The notes under the pieces were generated by a model. It did not search any database. It had not been told where the DNA came from and saw only the letters and a program-made list of their open reading frames with translations. The translations under genes and the position numbers were made by a program. This document shows, piece after piece, positions 26,461 to 33,846 of a DNA stretch of 48,625 bases (its first letter is position 1; each line of letters begins with the position of its first letter). The stretch spans positions 1 through 48,625 of the forward strand of contig JAOUFJ010000019.1 in assembly GCA_029858255.1 (NCBI GenBank). The letters are read 5' to 3'. This stretch comes from a candidate division WOR-3 bacterium. Its GTDB lineage: Bacteria; Hydrothermota; Tepidihabitantia; SM23-42.

Positions 26461-26481
26461 TGATGAGCAAGGAGGCTTATT

Positions 26482-27216
26482 ATGGTAAATGTGACTGCGC
26501 TTTCATTATTAATGTTGTGTTTTGCAGTGCCGATTATGGCAGAGGGTCAGTTTGAAAAGGACGTCATCGAGACATCTGCAGGAGATCTTGAAATTACTTT
26601 CATCGGGCATGGTACGTTGATGTTTGAAGTTGATGGCAAAGTCATCCATGTTGATCCCTGGAGCAGACTGGCAGATTACTCGAAATTGCCGAGAGCCGAT
26701 CTGGTTTTGGTGACTCACCATCACGGTGATCATCTTGATCCTGCTGCGATTGAGAAGATCAGTAAAGATAACACGATAATTGTGCTTACAGAAATCTGCG
26801 CAGAAACCTTTGAAGGTGGTGTTGTCATGAAAAACGGCGACGCACAGAATTTCATGGGGATCGATGTTCTTGCTGTACCGGCTTATAACATTGTGCACAA
26901 GCGGGACAGCGGAGAACCATTTCATCCCAAAGGTGAGGGCAACGGTTATATTCTTGCTTTTGGAGATACTCGTGTCTATATTGCCGGTGATACGGAGAAT
27001 ACGCCCGAAATGAAAGCCCTGGAGGATATTGACATTGCTTTTCTGCCGATGAACCTTCCGTATACCATGACGCCTGAAATGGTCGCAGATGCGGTAATTG
27101 CGTTCAAACCGAAGGTGTTGTACCCGTATCATTACGGGGAAACAGACCTTTCTAAACTTGATGAATTACTCAAGGATAATAAGAATACAGAGGTGCGGAT
27201 ACGAAAAATGGAGTGA
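26482..27216 (+). CDS. Exported metallo-beta-lactamase-fold hydrolase (UlaG-like)
   Basis: 244 residues with a signal peptide (ALSLLMLCFAVPIMA). The MBL-fold zinc site HHHGDH is at residues 79-84, followed by VYIAGDTENTPEM and YPYHYGETD, as in UlaG-like lactonases (COG2220). The substrate is unknown; the export signal is unusual for the sugar-lactonase members, so a periplasmic substrate is inferred. AAGGAGG 6 nt before the ATG. Confidence 0.92.
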   Translation: MVNVTALSLLMLCFAVPIMAEGQFEKDVIETSAGDLEITFIGHGTLMFEVDGKVIHVDPWSRLADYSKLPRADLVLVTHHHGDHLDPAAIEKISKDNTIIVLTEICAETFEGGVVMKNGDAQNFMGIDVLAVPAYNIVHKRDSGEPFHPKGEGNGYILAFGDTRVYIAGDTENTPEMKALEDIDIAFLPMNLPYTMTPEMVADAVIAFKPKVLYPYHYGETDLSKLDELLKDNKNTEVRIRKME

Positions 27217-27228
27217 CTAAATTACGAA

Positions 27229-27273
27229 CGTTGTGCTCGTTATTTTCGCTAGTCTCGTTATTATCGTAATACC
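27229..27273 (+). repeat. 9-nt CGTTANTNY array, 5 units
   Basis: CGTTGTGCT, CGTTATTTT, CGCTAGTCT, CGTTATTAT, CGTAATACC; starts 12 nt after the MBL gene stop. Confidence 0.85.
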
Positions 27274-27316
27274 ACTGAAGGTACAAAGCGAATTGCGAAA
27301 TGGAAGACCCTAAAAA

Positions 27317-27352
27317 CGTTTGGCTCGTTATTTCCGCTAATATCGCTCAAGA
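27317..27352 (+). repeat. 9-nt CGTTANTNY array, 4 units
   Basis: CGTTTGGCT, CGTTATTTC, CGCTAATAT, CGCTCAAGA. A CGAATTGCGAAATGG block lies just before it, a text also seen near 380 and 40730. Confidence 0.8.
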
Positions 27353-27376
27353 TCAAGGAAGAAAGAATATAATGTC

Positions 27377-28141
27377 ATGATGTTTACTAGAGCAATAGTC
27401 AGGACGCCGGGGCGGTCAATAATCAATGGTGTGACGACTGCGGATTTAGGAATACCCGATTACAAAAGGGTTTTACAGCAGCATGAGAGGTATATTGAGG
27501 CGCTGAGACAGTGCGGACTCGAGGTGACGATAATGCTACCGCAGGAGGAGTATCCCGATTCCACGTTTGTTGAAGACTGCGCCGTGCTTGCGGAAAGATG
27601 CGCGATAATAGGAAATCTCGGAGTTGGCAGCAGAAAGGGAGAGGAGTCCAGCATCGAAAAAGCCCTGCGGAGTCATTATGCTGACATCAGATTCGTGAGA
27701 CACCCGGGAACACTTGAGGGCGGTGATGTGTTGAGAGTTGGTGAGCATTTCTACGTCGGTATCACTAGAAGGACGAATGTTAAAGGAGCAGAGCAATTGA
27801 TTAGTATTCTGGGTGATTTTGGCTATACCGCGTCAACGGTTCCCGTGGTCAGCGCCTTGCACCTTAAGACCGGGGTGGCGTACCTTGGTGACAATAATAT
27901 TGTTCTGGCAGGCGAATTTGTCGATAATCCTGCTTTTGCTGATCATAACGCGATTGTCATAGATGACGACGAAAGTTATGCGGCGAATTGCATAAGAGTT
28001 AACGATTATGTTCTTATGCCGGCAGGATATAGAGAATCCAGAAAGAAGATCACAGGCGCCGGCTTTTCGGTTATTGAGATCGACGTTTCAGAATTTCGCA
28101 AAATCGACGGCGGAATCAGTTGCCTGTCCCTTAGACATTAG
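27377..28141 (+). CDS. ddaH: Dimethylarginine dimethylaminohydrolase-type amidinohydrolase
   Basis: 254 residues, the length of the Pseudomonas enzyme, cytoplasmic. Converts N-methylated arginines (or possibly arginine) to citrulline. The pentein-fold sites are visible: PDSTFVEDCAV, LEGGDVLRVG, His162 (ALHLKTG) and the nucleophile Cys249 in DGGISCLSLRH at the C-terminus. Two ATGs (27377, 27380) follow a TATAAT at 27368-27373 by 3 and 6 bases without a clear ribosome site, so this may be another leaderless message, though no good -35 is seen. Confidence 0.93.
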   Translation: MMFTRAIVRTPGRSIINGVTTADLGIPDYKRVLQQHERYIEALRQCGLEVTIMLPQEEYPDSTFVEDCAVLAERCAIIGNLGVGSRKGEESSIEKALRSHYADIRFVRHPGTLEGGDVLRVGEHFYVGITRRTNVKGAEQLISILGDFGYTASTVPVVSALHLKTGVAYLGDNNIVLAGEFVDNPAFADHNAIVIDDDESYAANCIRVNDYVLMPAGYRESRKKITGAGFSVIEIDVSEFRKIDGGISCLSLRH

Positions 28142-28221
28142 ACGATTATCTTCATTATTAAGTACATAGTTTATTAATGCATGAATCTGCACTTTCATTT
28201 ACCGCGCAGTCATGGAAGTTA

Positions 28222-28249
28222 TTGACAGGTGGTGAGGATATCATATAAT
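28222..28249 (+). promoter_or_regulatory. Consensus promoter TTGACA-16-TATAAT
   Basis: Both hexamers are perfect, spacer 16 bp, 30 bp before the lipoprotein ATG. Confidence 0.8.
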
Positions 28250-28279
28250 CACTCAAGGTCTATGGATAAGGGAGGAATT

Positions 28280-28639
28280 ATGAAAAGTGTTATGCTGGTG
28301 TTTTTTGCGGCTTTTTTGCTGCTGTATGTGGGTTGTGGAGGTGAAGAGGAAGCTGGTGTTTCGCTCAGGTTGACAAACCCGCAGGGTCTATCAGTACCGT
28401 TTTACGGTTCTTACATGATATCATCGGCGACCGACAGTGTCATCATGGATGACTACACTGATATCGAATACAACTTCACGCTTAGCAGTGGCGAGAGCGC
28501 AGAGGGATGGGTACGCAAGGATACTGTTGATGTAGTTGATACACTGCATTTCCAGGCTTTTGTAAACGGCGAGGAGGAAGTGAGTCTCAAGACCACATTG
28601 ATAATCGAGCTTATTCAATTCTCGGTAAGCGCACAGTAA
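28280..28639 (+). CDS. Small lipoprotein of unknown function
   Basis: 119 residues. The N-terminus SVMLVFFAAFLLLYVGCGG is a signal peptide with Cys as probable lipidation site, although Tyr at -3 is unusual. The body (about 95 residues) is beta-rich with many Asp/Glu, as in small immunoglobulin-like lipoproteins; no family is recognised. ATG 28280 follows GGGAGG. A perfect consensus promoter suggests strong expression. Confidence 0.82.
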   Translation: MKSVMLVFFAAFLLLYVGCGGEEEAGVSLRLTNPQGLSVPFYGSYMISSATDSVIMDDYTDIEYNFTLSSGESAEGWVRKDTVDVVDTLHFQAFVNGEEEVSLKTTLIIELIQFSVSAQ

Positions 28640-28778
28640 CTAAACACTGACCTGACTTAGAAACGGAGAGACGGAGCGCCGGAGATACGCTCTAGGACAA
28701 GAAGTTGAGAAATTGAGAAGGTAAGAAGCGGAGAAACTATCGAGAGCGTAGGGCTTGGCACAGCGTGTGGCGTCTCGG

Positions 28779-30302
28779 CTATCTAATCTTCGTTATCTTC
28801 TGCCGGTATTCCTTTGAAGCGGTTTTGATGACAATGTAGTAATTGCCTTCAGGCACTCTCCTTCCAATCTCATCAACACCATCCCACTTTACCGATGAGT
28901 GATAACCGATGGCTGATAACTGCCCAAAATCCCTGACCAGCCTACCGCTTGCGTCATATATCCTGAGCCTTACACCCTTTTCGCCGTTCACAATCCTGTT
29001 ATCCGTTATCTGATATCGTATATCAGTCGAATGGCTGAACGGATTAGGATATGCACTGAGCGACTGTGTGGCACCACTGCCGCTTTCGCCGATCCCCACA
29101 GGTTCCTGTCCACCTGAGAAGACCATGAGCGGTAGATCTGTGGCCGGTATGCCCAGAGCATTGATTATTGCCGTTCTTTCTGTCGAATCGAAGCCGGCCG
29201 TAAAATATCCCTGCAATTCCATTGAGCTCGCCTGAAGCAGCGCACCGGCTGCGCAGTATCCAGCTTCGATCAGTTGCCATCGGTCTGCCGTCGCCGCACA
29301 GTAAACAAAATAGGCGGGTGCGGTCTGCGGGATGCGTGGTACTGCGGACCGCAGTTGCGGTCTCCGGTCTCCATCGGTCACGCGTTCGATACGGTGATCC
29401 CTGGTTGATGGTTGGCCCGAAGGCAGGCGAATATGATATCTTTCAACGCCCTCAGAACGAACCATGTAGATACGACCGGTCAGGTAATAATTTGCCACGG
29501 CCGAAGCTGCTGTCAGGCCGCCGCGATTATTGGATGTAGTGTGGGGCGTATTGCCATAGGATGCCCAGGCGAGTTGAGAGAGCTGCTCAAGGTTCAGCTC
29601 AGTGCTCATGAACTCGTCACCATAGTTGAGGTTACCAAGAGCAGTTTCCAGAATTACTGGGCCGTCAGTCGACGGATCCGGCAGACTGCCGTTTGATGAA
29701 ATGGCGACGCATTGTGAAGTCACGCCGCTGACCGTACCCATCAGTCCGTAGCAATTGGCTATCTGAACGCTCTGGCTTGGGTTCCAGGTACTGTTGGCAT
29801 TATTCCGGGCGCTTTCTTTTGGACAACAGGAAGGCTGGCTGCTCGTGGTATTCCAAAAGGATATCGCCGCCAGGTGTGCATAATGAAGCGCTGTGCCGGC
29901 ATCTTCAGCAAGGTTGCTGGCAACACCGATCTCAAATGCGAGGTTTGATTCAGATAGATGGTTACCCGATTGATGTAGTATGATGTCGTGCAGCACCGGA
30001 TCATATTCGTATACATTGTCCGGCAGTGCTACATATATCGTACGGTCCGTACCGATGACAGGTGCCCTGGAACCTGCCCACAGCGCATTTGCAAGGATCT
30101 GTTCGGATAATGTACCGCTGTATCCGCCGTGATATGACCTGCGGCTGTTCATTATTATCTCTGACGAAAATGTGTTGACCTGAGGAGGTGGTAAGGTTGC
30201 CGAACGCTGGAGTAGCGAAGGTAGATGATGAGCATAGGTACGGTTAAGTAAAACACTGGCTCCCCCTCCCAGCAAAATCTTTATGAATTCTCTTCGGTTC
30301 AT
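28779..30302 (-). CDS. Tat-exported tandem nitroreductase-fold (SagB-like) protein with C-terminal sorting domain
   Basis: 507 residues. It begins MNRREFIKILLGGGASVLL, a twin-arginine signal. Two nitroreductase-like halves follow: the first with SRRSYHGGYSGTLSEQIL and SNLAFEIGVASNLAED, the second with RGGLTAASAVANYYL, YHIRLPSG and a C-terminal QASSMELQGYFTAGF. The last 85 residues are a FlgD-like tail with YPNPFSHSTDIRYQITDNR and a WDG motif, which directs secretion or surface attachment in this group. Tat export fits a protein that folds around FMN in the cytoplasm. ATG 30302 is chosen because GGAGG lies 4 nt upstream. Reaction unknown. Confidence 0.85.
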   Translation of the reverse strand: MNRREFIKILLGGGASVLLNRTYAHHLPSLLQRSATLPPPQVNTFSSEIIMNSRRSYHGGYSGTLSEQILANALWAGSRAPVIGTDRTIYVALPDNVYEYDPVLHDIILHQSGNHLSESNLAFEIGVASNLAEDAGTALHYAHLAAISFWNTTSSQPSCCPKESARNNANSTWNPSQSVQIANCYGLMGTVSGVTSQCVAISSNGSLPDPSTDGPVILETALGNLNYGDEFMSTELNLEQLSQLAWASYGNTPHTTSNNRGGLTAASAVANYYLTGRIYMVRSEGVERYHIRLPSGQPSTRDHRIERVTDGDRRPQLRSAVPRIPQTAPAYFVYCAATADRWQLIEAGYCAAGALLQASSMELQGYFTAGFDSTERTAIINALGIPATDLPLMVFSGGQEPVGIGESGSGATQSLSAYPNPFSHSTDIRYQITDNRIVNGEKGVRLRIYDASGRLVRDFGQLSAIGYHSSVKWDGVDEIGRRVPEGNYYIVIKTASKEYRQKITKIR

Positions 30303-30316
30303 AATGCCTCCGGTCA

Positions 30317-30344
30317 ACTATAGCCGATATCGACCGATTGTCAA
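30317..30344 (-). promoter_or_regulatory. Promoter TTGACA-16-TATAGT
   Basis: On the - strand: TTGACA (30344-30339), 16-bp spacer, TATAGT (30322-30317), about 14 bases before the Tat-exported protein ATG. Confidence 0.7.
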
Positions 30345-30364
30345 TTTGGGATTTAACAGAAAAA

Positions 30365-30409
30365 CGTTACGTGCGTTAATTTCGTTAATACCGCTATTCC
30401 CGCTAAATG
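30365..30409 (+). repeat. 9-nt CGTTANTNY array, 5 units
   Basis: CGTTACGTG, CGTTAATTT, CGTTAATAC, CGCTATTCC, CGCTAAATG. It keeps the + orientation although both flanking genes are on the - strand. Confidence 0.9.
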
Positions 30410-30493
30410 ACGATACTTAATACTGAGCCGTCACCAACGGGAGCCTTAGGCCTCGAGCGAACGCAGTGAGTCGAGAAGTAGGAAGATTGCCGC

Positions 30494-30510
30494 GGCTGGC
30501 TACGCCAGCC
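30494..30510. repeat. Triloop hairpin GGCTGGC-TAC-GCCAGCC
   Basis: Perfect 7-bp stem with 3-nt loop inside an AGATTGCCGCG...CTCGCAATAAC element, a relative of the palindrome at 18955. Confidence 0.6.
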
Positions 30511-30586
30511 TCGCAATAACAGTGTTAGATGTTTGGTGTAGAGCGTCTTGCGTCAAGCGTGTAGCGTGAAGCATCGCGAGTCGTTC

Positions 30587-30865
30587 TCAGCAGCAGCCGC
30601 AATCGCAAGTGGGTTCTTTAGTTCGCCTAAGGGCGGCGATCATCTGCGCGGTGGCGCAGCCGGTTCCTGAGTCAACAGTGATGGCGCTGACCGGACAGTT
30701 GAGTGCGCACGCGCCGCATTCCATGCAATCAGCTGGTCTGACAAGTTGGGCAGTGCCGTCATTTTGAGCGAAGACACCGTGCGGGCAAACAGTGCTGCAC
30801 ATGCCACAGCCCGTACACAGTTCGGCATCATATTTCAGCGTGGGTTCGAGGTATTTACTTCTCAT
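30587..30865 (-). CDS. hgcB: HgcB, ferredoxin of mercury methylation
   Basis: 92 residues, soluble. Two ferredoxin motifs bind 4Fe-4S clusters: CTGCGMCSTVCPHGVF and CMECGACALNCP. A further Cys (GTGCAT, near residue 72) and a C-terminal CDCGCC with a vicinal Cys pair follow; these are the HgcB hallmarks. It is believed to pass electrons to HgcA and bind Hg(II). The ATG at 30865 is chosen because GGGAAGGA lies directly upstream and the protein then has normal length; longer readings run back into hgcA. 11 nt downstream of hgcA, clearly one operon. Confidence 0.95.
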   Translation of the reverse strand: MRSKYLEPTLKYDAELCTGCGMCSTVCPHGVFAQNDGTAQLVRPADCMECGACALNCPVSAITVDSGTGCATAQMIAALRRTKEPTCDCGCC

Positions 30866-30876
30866 TTCCTTCCCTG

Positions 30877-31839
30877 CTAGCGGACAAACCTGAACACCAA
30901 CCCGATGATTGCGCCAGCACAAAACATCCAGAACATTATGGGAAAATACGAAAATATCTCCCGTGCCACGCCGCTTTTTGAGGTAAACGGCGTCGCACCT
31001 GTGTAATTGAGGGTTATAAAAGCAACGAGAGATGGCATGACCAGTAGATAGGGGAACGCCCAGCCGATGCTTTTCCACCACGCTGCCATTGGATTGGTTA
31101 AGAGCACTATGAGAAAAAAGGGTAATGCGACAATTCCACCAAGTATGAATCCCTTAGTGCTGAAGTTGGGTGTGGGAATCCACGGAATGACAATTGGGAA
31201 TATCATCAGACCGGTTACGATAATCACGAGCGCGGCGAGAGCAGGAATCGGACCGCTAACATAATATAGTATGGCCACGAGAAGTGCTGTCGGCAGTATC
31301 ATGTGAGTTAACTCGACGGGGACCAATGTCAATCGGTCCGATAGGTCAAAACGCACGAGACGCATCTGAGGTGTTGCCTTATGAGTTTCTAGATATGCAG
31401 GAATATCGTCTGCTCTTACCGGACCATACTCAACTTTGAAACCGGTTCTTTTCTCTGTTTCGTGGGCCGCGACTCCTGAAGCGCCGAGTTGAGGCAGGAT
31501 AAGCAAACGGTGACTGACGTACTGTTCAAGCTCCACATCCTTTATTCGATGGATGAGTTCTTCAGTACCGAAGGTGCCCTTTCCGGCAGCGCACCATACG
31601 TTGATCCCTTTTGTGTCAAGAACGAGAATGTAACAATCGACCCCGGCAAGAGCTTCGCGGAGTTTGTTAAAACTGAGACCGTAGTTTGCAGTTACGAACA
31701 CATGTGATTCTTTGTTGGGTTTTCCTAATGTGTAAAGACCTGGTTGGACGCGAAACCTGTTACGTCTCAAGCCGACACGCGCGAAAAAGTGTTGAAGTTT
31801 GTCGCTCAAAGTAATGTTGCTTGTTGTCGGTTTTATCAT
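30877..31839 (-). CDS. hgcA: HgcA, corrinoid methyltransferase of mercury methylation
   Basis: 320 residues. The N-terminal globular corrinoid-binding domain carries N80-V-W-C83-A-A-G-K87, the cap-helix motif whose Cys ligates the cobalt of the corrinoid cofactor; VQPGLYTLGK and VTANYGLSFNKLRE precede it as in known HgcA. Residues about 175-318 form five membrane helices (ILPTALLVAILYYV to IMFWMFCAGAIIGLVF). Together with HgcB it methylates Hg(II) to methylmercury, with the methyl group supplied through the corrinoid. The related CdhD/AcsC family lacks the membrane domain, so this is not a Wood-Ljungdahl subunit. No strong ribosome site; start supported by the nearby promoter. Confidence 0.96.
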   Translation of the reverse strand: MIKPTTSNITLSDKLQHFFARVGLRRNRFRVQPGLYTLGKPNKESHVFVTANYGLSFNKLREALAGVDCYILVLDTKGINVWCAAGKGTFGTEELIHRIKDVELEQYVSHRLLILPQLGASGVAAHETEKRTGFKVEYGPVRADDIPAYLETHKATPQMRLVRFDLSDRLTLVPVELTHMILPTALLVAILYYVSGPIPALAALVIIVTGLMIFPIVIPWIPTPNFSTKGFILGGIVALPFFLIVLLTNPMAAWWKSIGWAFPYLLVMPSLVAFITLNYTGATPFTSKSGVAREIFSYFPIMFWMFCAGAIIGLVFRFVR

Positions 31840-31864
31840 TTCAGGATCAGAGGGAACTCAGGTC

Positions 31865-31892
31865 ATTATAATGCAGAGTAGAAAAAGGTCAA
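31865..31892 (-). promoter_or_regulatory. hgcAB promoter TTGACC-16-TATAAT
   Basis: On the - strand: TTGACC (31892-31887), 16-bp spacer, TATAAT (31870-31865). It implies a leader of about 20 nt for hgcA. No ArsR-type dyad or riboswitch was recognised nearby. Confidence 0.7.
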
Positions 31893-31978
31893 GGTGATAG
31901 GTGTATGCTGCAAACCATGATTGCGTCCGCTATTGTGTCCGTGTCTTCTTGCGCAGAGCTTTGTGCAGATATGGACTC

Positions 31979-32006
31979 TTGACATGTATGTAGAATCTTA
32001 TAGGAT
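31979..32006 (+). promoter_or_regulatory. Promoter TTGACA-16-TAGGAT
   Basis: Perfect -35, weaker -10, 30 bp before the first of two paralogous lipoprotein genes; divergent from the hgcAB promoter. Confidence 0.55.
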
Positions 32007-32035
32007 GGTGCTGGTACAGCTGTAGAGGAGGTAGT

Positions 32036-32830
32036 ATGAAGCGTACTGTTTCGATTCTGGTTCTTTATTCTTTTCTGCTCAACTGCACATTTGCTCCAAA
32101 GTATGACATTCAATATGAGGTAAAAAGACGGGTTACTGTCAGCGAAAGAGTAGGAGATACGATCGATTCTGAAGAGCGCGAGCACTTCGGTCTCTTCCTA
32201 CCTGAGATATATGTGAGGCCAATGACCTATAAGTTTGAGTCGGCAGCTATCTACGCGATACCTGGTAGTGGGTATGAATTGAGGTTGTCTGCGGCGTCAA
32301 AAACCATATTGGTGGTGAATAAAGACCCCCGTGGTATCGATATCCTAACAGATTATATAGACAATTACGAAAGCGTGGCAGAGTCGAGAGAGGACTTCGA
32401 GAAGAAATGGGGTGTTGTCGGTTATGACAACTTGGGGTTGTTCATTACGACCAGTGAATTAGAAATAACAAGAGAATATTTTGTTGCTGAACGGAGTCGG
32501 TCAGCAAGACGCGACCCGTTGATCTGGGGCACTACTGCAGGACTGTGCGTGGGTGGAGCGGTGGGTCTTGCGATATTCCTTAATACAGAGAGGGAATATG
32601 ACATGAATACCAACGACGACTTCGGATGTTTTTATTCAGGGGCTGAAGAGACTGCTATTCTCGGGGTTGCTGCTTGTGTTTCTGGTGGTTTTTCACTAGT
32701 TGGCTTGGCAATCGGGGCAGTAATTGGACATGCGAGGGGAAAGGCAATGGAGTCAAAGGCGGCCAATGCTGAAGATTCAGAAATCATTGATTTTATCAAG
32801 GAGCAGAGAATGCCGAGGATCCTGGACTGA
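32036..32830 (+). CDS. Lipoprotein paralogue 1, Gly-rich membrane hairpin
   Basis: 264 residues. Signal peptide SILVLYSFLLNC with probable lipidation at Cys (LLNC). Then a conserved block (VSERVGDTIDSEEREHFGLF) and a beta-rich middle. Two glycine-rich hydrophobic segments (GTTAGLCVGGAVGLAIFL and ILGVAACVSGGFSLVGLAIG) near residues 160-235 could insert in a membrane. The C-terminus is SEIIDFIKEQRMPRILD. No family recognised. A strong AGGAGG precedes the ATG. The next gene, 17 nt downstream, is a clear paralogue. Confidence 0.85.
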   Translation: MKRTVSILVLYSFLLNCTFAPKYDIQYEVKRRVTVSERVGDTIDSEEREHFGLFLPEIYVRPMTYKFESAAIYAIPGSGYELRLSAASKTILVVNKDPRGIDILTDYIDNYESVAESREDFEKKWGVVGYDNLGLFITTSELEITREYFVAERSRSARRDPLIWGTTAGLCVGGAVGLAIFLNTEREYDMNTNDDFGCFYSGAEETAILGVAACVSGGFSLVGLAIGAVIGHARGKAMESKAANAEDSEIIDFIKEQRMPRILD

Positions 32831-32847
32831 CCAGTTGAAAAGGAATC

Positions 32848-33657
32848 ATGAAGCGTAAAGTGGCGATCATTGCACTTTGTGCCTTTTTGCCAAACTGCAC
32901 ATTTGCTCCAAAGGGCGACATTCAACCCGTGGCAAAAAGCAGGGTCGTTGTGAGTGAAAGAGTAGGAGATACGATCGATTCCGAAGAGCGCGAGCACTTC
33001 GGTCTTTTCTTGCCTGAGATACGCGTTGGATCCGGTACTTACCAGTATGAGGAAGCGGTTATCTACAGCATACCTGGGGGTGGCTGCGAGATAAGATTAG
33101 CTGCGTTGTCCGATACTTTATTAGTTGTGAATAAAGATCCGTGCGCCATTGATATCTTGAGAGATTATATAGACAACTATGACATTATTGCCGAGTCCCG
33201 GGAATCATTTGACGTAAAATGGCGCATTGTAGATCATGATTACGTCGGTATGCCAATCACAGAGAGGGAGATAAATACAACCAAAGATTATTTCATCGCC
33301 GAACAGAAAATGGTCGCACGCTCAACTAATCAAAAAATTCTGTTTTGGAGCGCAGCGGCCGGTTTTTTGTTTGGTGGGGCGGCATTTGCGATAGTTCTTG
33401 CCGCGGACAGGGAATTTGAAACAAGCACTCAAGACGAGTTCGGGTGCGGTGCTGCGCTGGAAAAAGAAATGGCAACCTGGATGGTTGCGTCGTGCGTATC
33501 AACCGGTGTTTGGTTGACCAGTACACTTGTTGGTGCTCTTATTGGACGTGCCAGAGAAAAAGCGATAATATCGAAGGCGTCCGGTATTGAGGATTCGACA
33601 ATAATTGATATCATAAAGGACCAAAGGATGCCGAGGGTACTGAGATCGAACCGTTAA
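32848..33657 (+). CDS. Lipoprotein paralogue 2, Gly-rich membrane hairpin
   Basis: 269 residues, same layout as the upstream gene: IIALCAFLPNCTFAPK signal with Cys, SERVGDTIDSEEREHFGLFL, two glycine-rich hydrophobic segments, and a C-terminal STIIDIIKDQRMPRVL. Near-identical DNA in the first block and divergence elsewhere show a tandem duplication under uneven selection. Probably co-transcribed with paralogue 1; the ribosome site is AAAAGGA. Confidence 0.85.
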   Translation: MKRKVAIIALCAFLPNCTFAPKGDIQPVAKSRVVVSERVGDTIDSEEREHFGLFLPEIRVGSGTYQYEEAVIYSIPGGGCEIRLAALSDTLLVVNKDPCAIDILRDYIDNYDIIAESRESFDVKWRIVDHDYVGMPITEREINTTKDYFIAEQKMVARSTNQKILFWSAAAGFLFGGAAFAIVLAADREFETSTQDEFGCGAALEKEMATWMVASCVSTGVWLTSTLVGALIGRAREKAIISKASGIEDSTIIDIIKDQRMPRVLRSNR

Positions 33658-33753
33658 CTACCGTCTTTTTATGTCATAATTTCTGTGGTGTCAGATGAGT
33701 ATGATTTGATCTGCGCGATGCGTGCTGGTTGCGACGTCGCGCATCTGGTCGGC

Positions 33754-33781
33754 TTGACTTCTGTGGAAGACGTAGTACAAT
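33754..33781 (+). promoter_or_regulatory. Promoter TTGACT-16-TACAAT
   Basis: Good hexamers with a 16-bp spacer, 65 bp before the frameshifted LolA-like gene. Confidence 0.6.
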
Positions 33782-33846
33782 GATCCAGAGTTTTCTTGCA
33801 CAATATCAGATAATATGACGCGGTTGACTCAAGGGAGGAATGAGAT

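Larger units (their letters stand above)
25778..26481. other. 700-bp repeat-filled intergenic region
   Basis: No gene. In order: 9-nt array (25790-25834), GTAGGGCA palindrome (25852-25906), ATTGCGAG-type half element (about 25970-26005), CCTCTCCC-type palindrome (26075-26115), CCGGTTGAACCGG hairpin near 26149, second CCTCTCCC-type palindrome (about 26188-26240), degenerate 9-nt array (26287-26331), GGGGACAGG-type module (26389-26416) and a promoter (26433-26460). Confidence 0.65.
30303..30586. other. Intergenic region with array and hairpin
   Basis: Contains the promoter of the nitroreductase-fold gene (30317-30344), a 9-nt array (30365-30409), CGAGCGAACGCAGTGAGTCG text shared with about 18896, and a hairpin inside an ATTGCGAG-type element (30483-30516). 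No gene seen. Confidence 0.6.

Noticed and set aside
30587-31081. 164-residue version of HgcB
   Set aside because: The extension reads antisense-like residues from inside hgcA; the 92-residue form has a ribosome site and normal HgcB length.
30877-31839. CdhD/AcsC-type corrinoid protein of the Wood-Ljungdahl pathway
   Set aside because: The NVWCAAGK motif is shared, but the five-helix membrane domain and the adjacent hgcB are specific to HgcA.
22422-31839. Functional link between the metal transporter and hgcA through cobalt
   Set aside because: The NikK/NikL components point to nickel, and the operons are 5 kb apart on opposite strands; no sequence evidence links them.
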